This document shows, one piece after another, positions 18,601 to 24,448 of a stretch of DNA of 64,000 nt. The DNA is from Acidobacteriota bacterium (lineage in GTDB: Bacteria > Acidobacteriota > Blastocatellia > Pyrinomonadales > Pyrinomonadaceae): assembly GCA_020200135.1 (NCBI GenBank), contig JAIVJI010000069.1, positions 1-64,000 on the forward strand. The letters are read 5' to 3'. Position 1 is the first letter of the stretch. Every line of letters begins with the position of its first letter. The position numbers and the translations under genes were made by a program. The notes under the pieces were generated by a model that had not been told where the DNA came from, made no database searches, and saw only the letters and a program-made list of their open reading frames with translations.

Positions 18601-19110
18601 GAATCGGGTCAGAGGGCGACGGTGCTCTCGGGCATCGACTCGAACCTGAACGGCGACGCGGCGGCCGACCGCACCATCCGCAACCCGGCCGGGCTGCGCA
18701 ACACGGCGAGCACCGTGACGGCGCTGACCAACAGCGGCGGGCGGGTCGTCGGCTACCTGGCCGACGACCCGAACGCCGAGTACATCCAGGCCGGCCTGGG
18801 CGCGCTCTCGAACTCGGCGCGCAACACGCTCCAGCTGCCCGGCATCAACAACATCGACCTGTCGCTCTTCAAGAACTTCCACTTCGGGGGCGACACGCGC
18901 CGGCGCATACAGGTGCGCGCCGACTTCTTCAACGCCTTCAACCACCCGCAGTACATCCCGGGTCTGCCGAACGACGTGTCGCCGCTCCCGACCACGGGCG
19001 TCGGTCAGGTCAACACGATCTTCGCCGGGAACACTGACTTCAACCGCCCCGGCCGCGTCTTCAGCAGCAACCCGCGCGTCATCCAGATGGCGCTCCGGTT
19101 CGACTTCTAA
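15682..19110 (+). CDS. Oar-like TonB-dependent receptor with carboxypeptidase regulatory-like domain
   Basis: This is a large outer-membrane protein (1142 aa) of the Oar/TonB-dependent type common in Acidobacteriota. After a signal peptide (LLSVVALITGLAATAAAQ), residues ~32-115 form a carboxypeptidase-D regulatory-like beta domain (GNVRGVVADPNGAAVTGARVT, SGEYQFNNLLAGDYTVEV). A plug-like region follows (RPRNNNFMLDGVDNNRKDVTG, FSAEFGRSNGGQFITVTKSG), then a long beta-barrel ending in RVIQMALRFDF with the terminal Phe typical of BAM substrates. It probably imports or binds large substrates, perhaps peptides or glycans, powered by TonB; the ligand is unknown. The start is fixed by AAGGAG before ATGAGAAGG. 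It is monocistronic, closed by a strong terminator. Confidence 0.9.
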   Translation: MRRAKLLRVTCALLSVVALITGLAATAAAQQTTGNVRGVVADPNGAAVTGARVTITSKQTNQSQSAQTNDSGEYQFNNLLAGDYTVEVSAANFKTTTLSEVRVQLNQTTDLPVQLQLGLQGETVEVSAAGAELVNTTDNTLAKSFGERQVVELGITNVGGAFGGGVNNLALLAPNVTSSGGVGVGTGGSVGGQRPRNNNFMLDGVDNNRKDVTGPTVYVSPENVAEFSLLQNQFSAEFGRSNGGQFITVTKSGANDLHGSAFGFIRNRYLNALDTLQKAAGITRNRADGDLFMPRSDFFRGGFNLGGPVYLPRFGEGGPRYWSGRDKAFFFFGYERLQLGSAAGVGGLTTPTAAGFATLRSLPGLSPTNLAVFNTYVPVAPTQTGTVPFCLVPRAGGECPSGQSINIPVGDVAVPSPNFTKQNHVVANLDFNQSATTQHRFRFTMTNTADIDTTANLPAFFVALPIPGRLFSYTLLHNFTPSLINETRLAYRRFAQPITVPSGLSFPGLDQFPNIGLRDLGLDIGPNPNAPQTYVENNYQVVNNMTYLRGNHSFKFGGDFRRVISPQSFVQRQRGDYQYNTFDLFLQDISPDFLAERTVGASPYYGDQHLLYAFAQDDWRVRPNLTLNLGVNYAYQEVPKGANLQTLNAIASVPGLIEFREPKEQLYNFAPKAGIVWSPNFGEGVLGRVFGSQGKSSIRAGFSMAYDYVFDNLYILALPPQSNQTVAVEPDAALPGFIAGGAIPPTPVDVGGDAAAARANTASFIPDQEVPYSLTWSLSYQRQFLNDWSFEARYLGTRGVHLLTQNRLNSQPKASPSLGGLPTFLQRPSQAQLDALPLTLDAINARSNYEPRYEAAGFNGARVVGFLSNGNSTYHGASASLSRRFARGFQMTAAYTWSHLIDDTTAEVFSTVLSPRRVEDFQDLRRERADSALDRRHRFTVGAIYELPFFRNHSSRFVRTALGGFQLAGTYMAESGQRATVLSGIDSNLNGDAAADRTIRNPAGLRNTASTVTALTNSGGRVVGYLADDPNAEYIQAGLGALSNSARNTLQLPGINNIDLSLFKNFHFGGDTRRRIQVRADFFNAFNHPQYIPGLPNDVSPLPTTGVGQVNTIFAGNTDFNRPGRVFSSNPRVIQMALRFDF

Positions 19111-19149
19111 AGACCGGCGCGGGACTTCCCCGTTAACCTTTCACCCTGC

Positions 19150-19184
19150 GAGGGGCGGCCGCACAAACGGCCGCCCCTCTTTTC
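19150..19184 (+). terminator. Intrinsic terminator of the Oar-like gene
   Basis: GAGGGGCGGCCG pairs perfectly with CGGCCGCCCCTC around the loop CACAAA and is followed by TTTTC. It is 40 nt after the stop codon. Confidence 0.9.
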
Positions 19185-19212
19185 TTCCCGGAAAAAAATC
19201 TCCCCCCCGGCC

Positions 19213-19257
19213 GTTTCATGTGTGAAAAAGCGTTGCGCCGCTGTTTCACCTGTGATA
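19213..19257 (+). promoter_or_regulatory. Twin operator-like inverted repeats before the P-loop ATPase
   Basis: GTTTCATGTGTGAAA (19213-19227) and GTTTCACCTGTGATA (19243-19257) are two copies of a dyad TTTCA-N4-TGAAA, the second with one mismatch. Their starts are exactly 30 bp apart, about three helical turns, so a dimeric regulator could bind both on one face. The only gene downstream is the ATPase at 19384. The rest of 19111-19383 holds the Oar terminator and a plain leader. Confidence 0.5.
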
Positions 19258-19383
19258 CAGTGCCCGAGAATCGCGGAGCGACTCCCGAAGTTCCGGGAAG
19301 AGTTCTCCGCCGGTCAGGCGCAGCAAGAGAGGCCCCCCTCCAGCATTTTCAGGCCGCAACCGGCTTTTGAGGAGAATTGAGTG

Positions 19384-20448
19384 ATGAGCAATACGACGAA
19401 ACCGAGAATTAACCCTTTGAGCCGGCGGCCGCGCCAGCAGCGTCTGGTGATGGCGGTGCGCGGCGGCGCCGGGACGGGCAAGAGCTGGTTCCTGCGCTCG
19501 CTCGCGGAGGCCGGCCTCGGCCGCCTCTGCATCTTCGACGTGGAGCGCAAGACGCGCCTCCTCGCGGGCGTCGGCAACCACTTCGACGGTCTTGAGATCG
19601 AGCACCCGGACGAGCTGCCCGAGTTCATCGACTGGGCCCTGTCGGGCGAGGGCAAGGAGCAGAACTACGGCTGCTTCGGGCTCGACTCGTGGGCGGCCTA
19701 CTTCAGCGCCAAGCACGCCGAGACCATCAAGGCCGTCCGCGACCGCACGGGCGACACCCTCTCACAACCCACGGCCGAGGAGCTTGCGGCCGACCAGATG
19801 GTCTTGCAGGGCGTGCTCCGGCGGCTCTGCATGGAGTCGGGCAAGTCCGTCGTCATCGTCGACCAGATTCCGGCGAAGGGCAAAGAGCAGAAGGAGGACA
19901 ACGAGATCGGGCGCGTGCTGCCGATGACGGCCTCGGGCCTCGAGTATTTCGTTGACGTGATGGTGGAGGTCTCTTTGCAGGAGCGCGACGGCGAGATCGT
20001 CCGCGTCTTCCAGGTCGTGAAGTCGAACAGCCCGGCCTTCGAGGTCGGCTTCGAGCTGACAGGCAGCGTCACCTTCAAGGACTTCCTCGACCACATGAAG
20101 CGCGAGCACGGCGGCGACCTGCCGATGGAAGCGCCGAAGCCGGCTTCGGTGCCCGAGACCATCGAGGAGAAGCAGCCGCTCACGCTCGTCCAGCCGACGA
20201 TGACCGTGCAGGAGCTGGTCGAGAAGGCCGAGCGCCTGGGCTTCAAGCAGGCCGACGTGGTGACGGGCGCGCGCGTCTACCACAACCAGCCGAACATCTA
20301 CCGCCTGACACCTGAGCAGGTCGCGGACCTCGACCGCCGCATGACCGCACGCGCCGAGCGCGTCAAGATGGCCCAGACCACGGAAGAAGTCGAAGACGAG
20401 AAGCCCGCCGCACGCGCGCAGGCCGCACGCAACCTCAAGCGCGCCTGA
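19384..20448 (+). CDS. Phage-type P-loop ATPase (AAA_24 / Sak4-like)
   Basis: The 354-aa protein is a RecA-fold NTPase. Walker A is GGAGTGKS near residue 33, the acidic turn after it is IFDVERKTRLLAG, a second-strand acidic motif is GCFGLDSWAAYF, and Walker B-like VVIVDQIPAK comes near residue 165. This arrangement resembles the phage nucleotide-binding AAA_24 group, which includes Sak4-type single-strand annealing proteins. The C-terminal third is a linker and a small helical domain (TVQELVEKAERLGFKQADVV, LTPEQVADLDRRM). It may therefore act in DNA repair or recombination, but no other phage gene is nearby. GTG at 19381 is an alternative start; both follow GAGGAG. Twin operator-like dyads upstream suggest tight regulation. 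Confidence 0.65.
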   Translation: MSNTTKPRINPLSRRPRQQRLVMAVRGGAGTGKSWFLRSLAEAGLGRLCIFDVERKTRLLAGVGNHFDGLEIEHPDELPEFIDWALSGEGKEQNYGCFGLDSWAAYFSAKHAETIKAVRDRTGDTLSQPTAEELAADQMVLQGVLRRLCMESGKSVVIVDQIPAKGKEQKEDNEIGRVLPMTASGLEYFVDVMVEVSLQERDGEIVRVFQVVKSNSPAFEVGFELTGSVTFKDFLDHMKREHGGDLPMEAPKPASVPETIEEKQPLTLVQPTMTVQELVEKAERLGFKQADVVTGARVYHNQPNIYRLTPEQVADLDRRMTARAERVKMAQTTEEVEDEKPAARAQAARNLKRA

Positions 20449-20460
20449 GGCCCGGCCGCA

Positions 20461-20513
20461 AAGGCGAAAGGGAGGGTGAGAAGCACGCTGCTTCTCACCC
20501 TCCCTTTCGCCTT
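20461..20513. repeat. Perfect 25-bp inverted repeat (AGGCGAAAGG class)
   Basis: The arms AAGGCGAAAGGGAGGGTGAG plus AAGCA and their exact complement flank a 3-nt loop (CGC). The element begins 13 nt after the ATPase stop codon and could terminate that transcript. A second element with a related AAAGGCGAAGG word lies at 62314-62381. Confidence 0.9.
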
Positions 20514-20562
20514 CAGGACAGAAACTTGATAGTTCGACTAGAAATCCGTGCTCCCGCCTGCC

Positions 20563-20568
20563 TATAAT
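20563..20568 (+). promoter_or_regulatory. -10 element (TATAAT) of the stress cassette
   Basis: A consensus TATAAT lies ~110 bp before the dehydrogenase gene. No good -35 is visible at the right spacing, so an activator or an alternative sigma factor might be involved. That is inference. Confidence 0.35.
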
Positions 20569-20676
20569 CCCGCCGTACCAAATCCCCTTGAACCGAACTC
20601 CCCCGCTAAAACTTTCGGGCCTACGTCCGCGCGAGGACGCGCCCGCCGGCGGCAATCTCATGCAACGGGAGAACTG

Positions 20677-21702
20677 ATGGCGACAAAGTCGAACAAGCAG
20701 GGTGCGAAGAAGGGCGCGGCGAAGTCGGGCGGGAAGGGCGGCGCGGCGAAGAAGGCGGCCAAGTCCCCCCCAGAGTCGGCGGCGAAGTCCGCGGCGGAGA
20801 AGTTGGCCGCGTTGCGCAGGGGGTCCCCGCCGCGCGTGCTTGAGGAGCCGGAGTCGCCGATGCCGGCGCAGCACCTCAAGAAGCCGGGGCTGGAGGCCGA
20901 GCTTAAGCTCAAGCCGCGTTACGAGGCGCCGCATTACCGCGGGTCGAGCAAGCTCAACAACCGCGCGGCGCTCATCACCGGCGGCGACAGCGGCATCGGT
21001 CGCGCGGTGGCCGTGCTGTTCGCGCGCGAGGGCGCGGACGTGGGGCTGGTCTACCTGCCCGTGGAGCAGGTGGACGCCGAGGAGACGCGCGCGGCGGTCG
21101 AGCGCGAGGGGCGGCGCGCGCTGCTCATCCCGGGCGACGTGCGCGACGCGGGGTTCTGCCGCGAGGCCGTCGAGCGCACGGTCGGGGAGTTCGGCAAGCT
21201 CGACATCCTCGTCAACAACGCCGCCTTCCAGCAGCACCAGAAGACGATAGAGGAAGTGTCGGACGAGCAGTTCCACCGGACTTTCAAGACGAACATCTAC
21301 GGCTACTTCTACATGGCGAAGGCCGCGCTCGCGCACATGACCGAGGGCGCGGTTATCATCAACACCGGCTCCATCACGGGGCTCGAGGGGAGCAAGGAGC
21401 TGCTCGACTACTCGGCGACGAAGGGGGCGATTCACGCCTTCACCAAGTCGCTCGCGCAGAACCTCGTCGAGCGGCGCATCCGCGTCAACTGCGTCGCGCC
21501 GGGGCCGGTCTGGACGCCGCTCAACCCGGCGGACAAGGCGGCCAGGGACGTGGCCGAGTTCGGCGCCGACACGCCCTTCAAGCGCCCCGCGCAGCCCGAG
21601 GAGATGGCGCCCGCGTACGTCTTCTTCGCCTCCGAGGCGGATTCGAGCTACATCACGGGCGAGGTACTCACGCTGCTCGGCGGCGACACGACCGCCGGCT
21701 AA
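20677..21702 (+). CDS. Short-chain dehydrogenase of the general-stress-protein-39 type
   Basis: This is an NAD(P)-dependent short-chain dehydrogenase/reductase (341 aa) like YdaD/GSP39 and YghA. Residues 1-45 are a Lys/Ala/Gly-rich, histone-like extension (KQGAKKGAAKSGGKGGAAKKAA) not present in ordinary members. The family-specific segment LKPRYEAPHYRGSSKLNNR precedes the Rossmann motif TGGDSGIGR. NNAAFQQHQ, the catalytic Ser in INTGSITG and the YSATKGAI Tyr/Lys pair are intact, and the conserved VAPGPVWTPL follows. The substrate is unknown; homologues are stress-induced. The ATG at 20677 follows GGGAG, and the ORF-track start 43 codons earlier is not supported. The basic N-terminus might bind DNA, which is a guess. 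Confidence 0.87.
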   Translation: MATKSNKQGAKKGAAKSGGKGGAAKKAAKSPPESAAKSAAEKLAALRRGSPPRVLEEPESPMPAQHLKKPGLEAELKLKPRYEAPHYRGSSKLNNRAALITGGDSGIGRAVAVLFAREGADVGLVYLPVEQVDAEETRAAVEREGRRALLIPGDVRDAGFCREAVERTVGEFGKLDILVNNAAFQQHQKTIEEVSDEQFHRTFKTNIYGYFYMAKAALAHMTEGAVIINTGSITGLEGSKELLDYSATKGAIHAFTKSLAQNLVERRIRVNCVAPGPVWTPLNPADKAARDVAEFGADTPFKRPAQPEEMAPAYVFFASEADSSYITGEVLTLLGGDTTAG

Positions 21703-21734
21703 AAGTTTTCATCCAACACCGAACGGAGGGACAG

Positions 21735-21923
21735 ATGTCAGACAAGGACAGGCAGAAGAAGGACGGCGGGCGCAAGGACAAGAAGAACCAGGCGATGCAC
21801 GAGCGCGAGAACGAGGTCGTGCAGGAGGCGAGCGCGCCGCAGCAGGTGCGCGACGCCTCGAACCTGACCGACACGCAGCCCGGCCCGGCCGACACGCGCG
21901 AGGGCGGCAACGGGGGGCGCTAA
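21735..21923 (+). CDS. Small hydrophilic protein of the stress cassette
   Basis: This 62-aa protein is highly charged and lacks hydrophobic stretches (MSDKDRQKKDGGRKDKKNQA, later NLTDTQPGPADTREGGNGGR), so it is probably disordered. A clear CGGAGGGACAG ribosome site precedes the ATG. It sits 32 nt after the dehydrogenase gene and 25 nt before the metallothionein gene, so the three are likely one transcript. I do not recognise a family; a desiccation or stress-protectant role would fit composition and context but is inference. Confidence 0.65.
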   Translation: MSDKDRQKKDGGRKDKKNQAMHERENEVVQEASAPQQVRDASNLTDTQPGPADTREGGNGGR

Positions 21924-21948
21924 AACTTCAACAGGGAGGTGAGCGGAG

Positions 21949-22116
21949 ATGCCAGACCCAGTCAGGACGGACGAGAAGAAGTGCGCGCACCAGACCTGCA
22001 CCTGCATGGTCGGGGGCGAGCGCAGGTTTTGCAGCGACTACTGCGAGGACGCGAACGACTCAGACCCCACCTCGGTCTGCACCTGCGACCACCCGGGCTG
22101 CAAGTCGAACCGTTGA
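21949..22116 (+). CDS. Bacterial metallothionein-like Cys-rich protein
   Basis: A 55-aa frame below the ORF-track cut-off encodes MPDPVRTDEKKCAHQTCTCM, RFCSDYCED and VCTCDHPGCKSNR. It has eight cysteines and two histidines in the order CxHxxCxC, CxxxC, CxCxHxxxC. This matches bacterial SmtA/BmtA-type metallothioneins, which bind Zn2+ and other thiophilic metals in the cytoplasm. The ribosome site GGAGGTGAGCGGAG precedes the ATG directly. The overlapping ORF-track frame at 21939-22124 has the Arg/Leu/Pro composition of a shadow. It ends the stress cassette and is followed by a long inverted repeat that may terminate the transcript. Confidence 0.85.
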   Translation: MPDPVRTDEKKCAHQTCTCMVGGERRFCSDYCEDANDSDPTSVCTCDHPGCKSNR

Positions 22117-22131
22117 CCCGCTGAGACGATA

Positions 22132-22227
22132 AATTAACATGGATGGACAGGATGAACAGGATTAAGAGATTTGAGATTTGAAATCTTTAATTTCTTATCC
22201 CCTTCATCCTGTCCATCCATGTTAATT
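22132..22227. repeat. Inverted repeat, class A (ATTAACATGGATGGACAGGA), nested
   Basis: Perfect 25-bp outer arms (22132-22156 and 22203-22227) flank a second dyad AGATTTGAAATCT. The left arm contains 9-mer copies GATGGACAG, GATGAACAG; the centre has heptamers TTTGAGA, TTTGAAA. It lies 16 nt after the metallothionein stop and just before the ferredoxin promoter. Confidence 0.9.
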
Positions 22228-22255
22228 CATTTCCCCGCCAATCCGGCTCGTCCGT

Positions 22256-22283
22256 TTGACACGGGCGCGTTGCGTCGTAAAAT
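22256..22283 (+). promoter_or_regulatory. Promoter of the ferredoxin gene
   Basis: TTGACA and TAAAAT are separated by 16 bp. Transcription would start near 22290, 41 nt before the ATG. This is a near-consensus housekeeping promoter. Confidence 0.65.
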
Positions 22284-22330
22284 CACACTTCGCCGGAACG
22301 CCCATCTCAGCCGAAGGAAACTATCGAGCG

Positions 22331-22567
22331 ATGACTTACGTGGTGACAGAGGACTGCGTCGATTGCAAGTACACGGACTGCGCGGCGGTCTGCCCCGTCG
22401 AGGCTTTTCACGAGGAATGCCCCGTCGAGGCCATCTACGCAGACGTGTCGCTCCCCGAGCAGTATGCCGACTGGCTCCCGCTCAACGCCACGGCGCAGGA
22501 CTACCCCATCCTGAGCGGCAAGATACCCGCCCTCTTCGGCCCCACCTGCAAGGGTAAGCCTGAATGA
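22331..22567 (+). CDS. fdxA: Ferredoxin lacking the second cluster-binding block
   Basis: The 78-aa product begins exactly like a 7Fe ferredoxin ([20 protein letters not shown] followed by CPVEAFHE) and ends like one ([20 protein letters not shown]). The middle ~22 residues, which normally hold CIDCGACVPE and three ligands of the [4Fe-4S] cluster, are missing in frame. By alignment to Azotobacter ferredoxin I from memory, the [3Fe-4S] ligands (Cys9, Cys17 and the Cys of EECPVEAIY) remain, while only one [4Fe-4S] ligand is left. The protein may carry only a three-iron cluster, be non-functional, or reflect an assembly deletion. ATG 22331 is the conserved start, 41 nt from its own promoter. Confidence 0.8.
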   Translation: MTYVVTEDCVDCKYTDCAAVCPVEAFHEECPVEAIYADVSLPEQYADWLPLNATAQDYPILSGKIPALFGPTCKGKPE

Positions 22568-22657
22568 AAGAGTCTGGAGTCTGAAGTCAAGACAGCACGC
22601 CACTCAGACTTGGTTCATCTCCTGCCCAAGACTCCGGACTTCAGACTCCAGACTCTT
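22568..22657. repeat. Inverted repeat with GACTYYR heptamers between convergent genes
   Basis: Perfect 21-bp arms (22568-22588 and 22637-22657) lie exactly between the ferredoxin stop and the stop of the SirB1-like gene. The right side reads as heptamers GACTCCG, GACTTCA, GACTCCA, GACTCTT. Its position suits a bidirectional terminator. Confidence 0.88.
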
Positions 22658-23507
22658 AATTCAACATCGCCTGCTTCACACGCATTCTGGTCAGTTGCTC
22701 GCTGACGGAGTCTGCGTCCGGGGCTTCGGGGGCGAGGTTGAGGTAGAGCTGTGTCTCGACGACGGCTTCGGGCAGGCGACCGAGCTGGGCGAGGAGCATT
22801 CCGCGGTCGCGCCGCTCTTCGAGATCCTGGGGCGTGAGCAGGAGTATGCGTTCGACGGCGGCGAGCGCGCGCCGGTAGAGCCGCGCACGCGCGTAGACGG
22901 CCTTCAGGTTGCCGAGCATCCGCACGAGGATGGCGCGCGCCCCGACCGGCCGCAGGTGCGCGTCCTCAAGCGCGATCTTCCCCTCGTAGATGAGGTCGAG
23001 CCGCGCCTGACACTCCTCCTGGTCGGTCTGCCGCCCGTTGAAAGGGTCAACCAGAACCCACTCGCCCCCGCCCTCGCGCGCGCGGACGATGAAGTGGCCG
23101 GGGAGCCCGAGTCCCTCGACGCGGAGGCCGGCGCGGCGGCCGACCTCCGCGTAGACGACCGAGAGCGTGATGGGAATCCCCTTGCGGCGGCCGAGCACCT
23201 GGTGGAGCATGCTGTTGCGCGGGTCGTAGTAGTCGGCCTCGTTGCCGGCGAACCCGAGCTCGTCGAAGAGGTAGCGGTTGAGCGCCCCGACGCGCGACCC
23301 GCCCCAACCGTCCGCGCGCGAGCGCGCCTCCTCGCCCATTTCGTCCAGGCGCGCGAGACAGCGCCCGACGTCGGCTCGGCGCGGCTCCTCCTCGGCGCCT
23401 ATCAGCAGAGCCGCCAGCCCGAGGTCGATCGCGCCCTCCGGCCGCGACGCCTCCGACGCGAACCGCCGCCGCACCTCCGCCGCCGCCAGCTTGTCAGCAG
23501 GAGTCAT
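22656..23507 (-). CDS. SirB1-family transglutaminase-like/TPR protein
   Basis: This 283-aa cytoplasmic protein belongs to the SirB1 family. The transglutaminase-like core includes YDPRNSMLHQVLGRRKGIPI, the segment LSVVYAEVGRRAGLRVEGLGLPGHF and the DPFNGRQ aspartate, which give potential Cys-less His/Asp residues. The C-terminal ~90 residues are helical TPR-like (RARLYRRALAAVERILLLTPQDLEERRDRGMLLAQLG). Biochemical function is unknown in the family. Its stop codon TTAATT adjoins the right arm of an inverted repeat shared with the convergent ferredoxin gene. The gene upstream on the same strand (HAD hydrolase) is separated by another inverted repeat, so this gene may be transcribed on its own. 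Confidence 0.85.
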   Translation of the reverse strand: MTPADKLAAAEVRRRFASEASRPEGAIDLGLAALLIGAEEEPRRADVGRCLARLDEMGEEARSRADGWGGSRVGALNRYLFDELGFAGNEADYYDPRNSMLHQVLGRRKGIPITLSVVYAEVGRRAGLRVEGLGLPGHFIVRAREGGGEWVLVDPFNGRQTDQEECQARLDLIYEGKIALEDAHLRPVGARAILVRMLGNLKAVYARARLYRRALAAVERILLLTPQDLEERRDRGMLLAQLGRLPEAVVETQLYLNLAPEAPDADSVSEQLTRMRVKQAMLN

Positions 23508-23516
23508 ATGTAAGAG

Positions 23517-23591
23517 CGTGAACCGTGAACCGTAAACCGTGACAAGAAGAACCCGTTTTTTCTTGTCACGGTTTACGGTTCACGGTTCACG
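23517..23591. repeat. Perfect 32-bp inverted repeat of CGTRAAC heptamers (class C)
   Basis: Arms 23517-23548 and 23560-23591 are exactly complementary over 32 bp with an 11-nt loop. The left arm reads CGTGAAC, CGTGAAC, CGTAAAC, CGTGACA plus AGAA. It lies between the HAD gene stop and the SirB1 gene start, both on the minus strand. A related element lies at 58845-58938. Confidence 0.93.
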
Positions 23592-23598
23592 GCTTTTC

Positions 23599-24309
23599 TT
23601 ATCGCTTTCCCCATTCGGTGTCGAAGACGTGGTGGACGGCGTCGGTCGTCCAGTCGGCGAGGCTGCGCGTGACCGAGTCGGCGCCGGCTTCCCGCAGCGC
23701 CGCTTCGGGGACGGTGTTGGTGACGCCGAGCGCGCGCATCCCGGCGGCGCGCGCCGAACGGACGCCGGGCGGCGAGTCCTCGACGACGAGACACTCGTCC
23801 GCGCGCAGGGGGATGATGTGCGCCTCGCCGCGCTTGCGGTTGAGCAGTTCGAGCCCGCTGTTGTAGCAGGACGGGTCGGGCTTGCAGGCGGTGGCGTCCC
23901 CCGCGCTGACGACGACCTCGAAGTAAGACGCGAGCGCGGCGCGTTCGAGCACGTGGTCGATCTCGGTGCGGCGCGCCATGCTGACGAGCCCGACGGCGTA
24001 GCGGCGTGAGCAGGCCTTGATGAAGGTGACGACGCCGTGGAAGAGCGGCAGCTCGCCCTCCAGCAGCTTGCGGTGCGCGGCCGTCTTGGCTTCCAAGAGG
24101 CGGCCGAGCTGTTCGTCGTCCAGTTCCCTCTCGGCGCGCCCGTAGGCCGCGCGCAGGAACGTCACGTCGTCCATCCCGAGCGACCCGTAATAGTCGGCCT
24201 CGGTCAGCGTCATCCCCTCGCGCCCCAGCACCTCCTGGTAGGCTTTCATCTGCAACGGCTCGTCGTCGACGATGACGCCGTTGAAGTCAAAAAAGACGGC
24301 CTGAATCAT
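23599..24309 (-). CDS. HAD-superfamily hydrolase, beta-phosphoglucomutase-like subgroup
   Basis: This 236-aa protein has the layout of subclass I HAD enzymes with an alpha-helical cap. Motif I is FFDFNGVIVDDE: the nucleophile aspartate is present, but the second aspartate (acid/base) is Asn. Motif II is VGLVSMARR, the motif III lysine is in ATACKPDPSCY, and motif IV is CLVVEDSPPGVRSA. Typical members are sugar-phosphate mutases or phosphatases. The DxN motif suggests altered chemistry, although I recall related DFNGVI proteins in cyanobacteria, so it may be a subfamily trait. The ATG at 24309 is the conserved start. Neighbours give no substrate clue. Confidence 0.83.
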   Translation of the reverse strand: MIQAVFFDFNGVIVDDEPLQMKAYQEVLGREGMTLTEADYYGSLGMDDVTFLRAAYGRAERELDDEQLGRLLEAKTAAHRKLLEGELPLFHGVVTFIKACSRRYAVGLVSMARRTEIDHVLERAALASYFEVVVSAGDATACKPDPSCYNSGLELLNRKRGEAHIIPLRADECLVVEDSPPGVRSARAAGMRALGVTNTVPEAALREAGADSVTRSLADWTTDAVHHVFDTEWGKR

Positions 24310-24368
24310 TAGACCTCAAGCGAAAACGTTTGTCCGGAGTTGAGTAGAACGCGCTTATTGTATCAGGG

Positions 24369-24448
24369 AGTAGACAGTAGACAGTAGTCAGTAGCCAGTA
24401 GAAGCTAGCTGAGTTCTACTGGCTACTGACTGCTGTCTACTGTCTACT
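24369..24448. repeat. 35-bp inverted repeat made of five AGTAGNM heptamers (class B)
   Basis: Left arm 24369-24403 is AGTAGAC, AGTAGAC, AGTAGTC, AGTAGCC, AGTAGAA: exactly 5 x 7 bp. Right arm 24414-24448 is its complement with one G-T mismatch; the loop is 10 nt. The right arm overlaps the end of the cNMP/DUF1003 gene and supplies its last codons and stop. Confidence 0.95.

Noticed and set aside
21939-22124. 61-aa ORF in the track overlapping the metallothionein
   Set aside because: Its product is Arg/Leu/Pro-rich noise; the frame starting at 21949 has a perfect ribosome site and ordered cysteines.
24369-24448. CRISPR-like array
   Set aside because: Seven-bp words directly adjacent with no spacers, arranged as an inverted repeat; no cas genes in the window.
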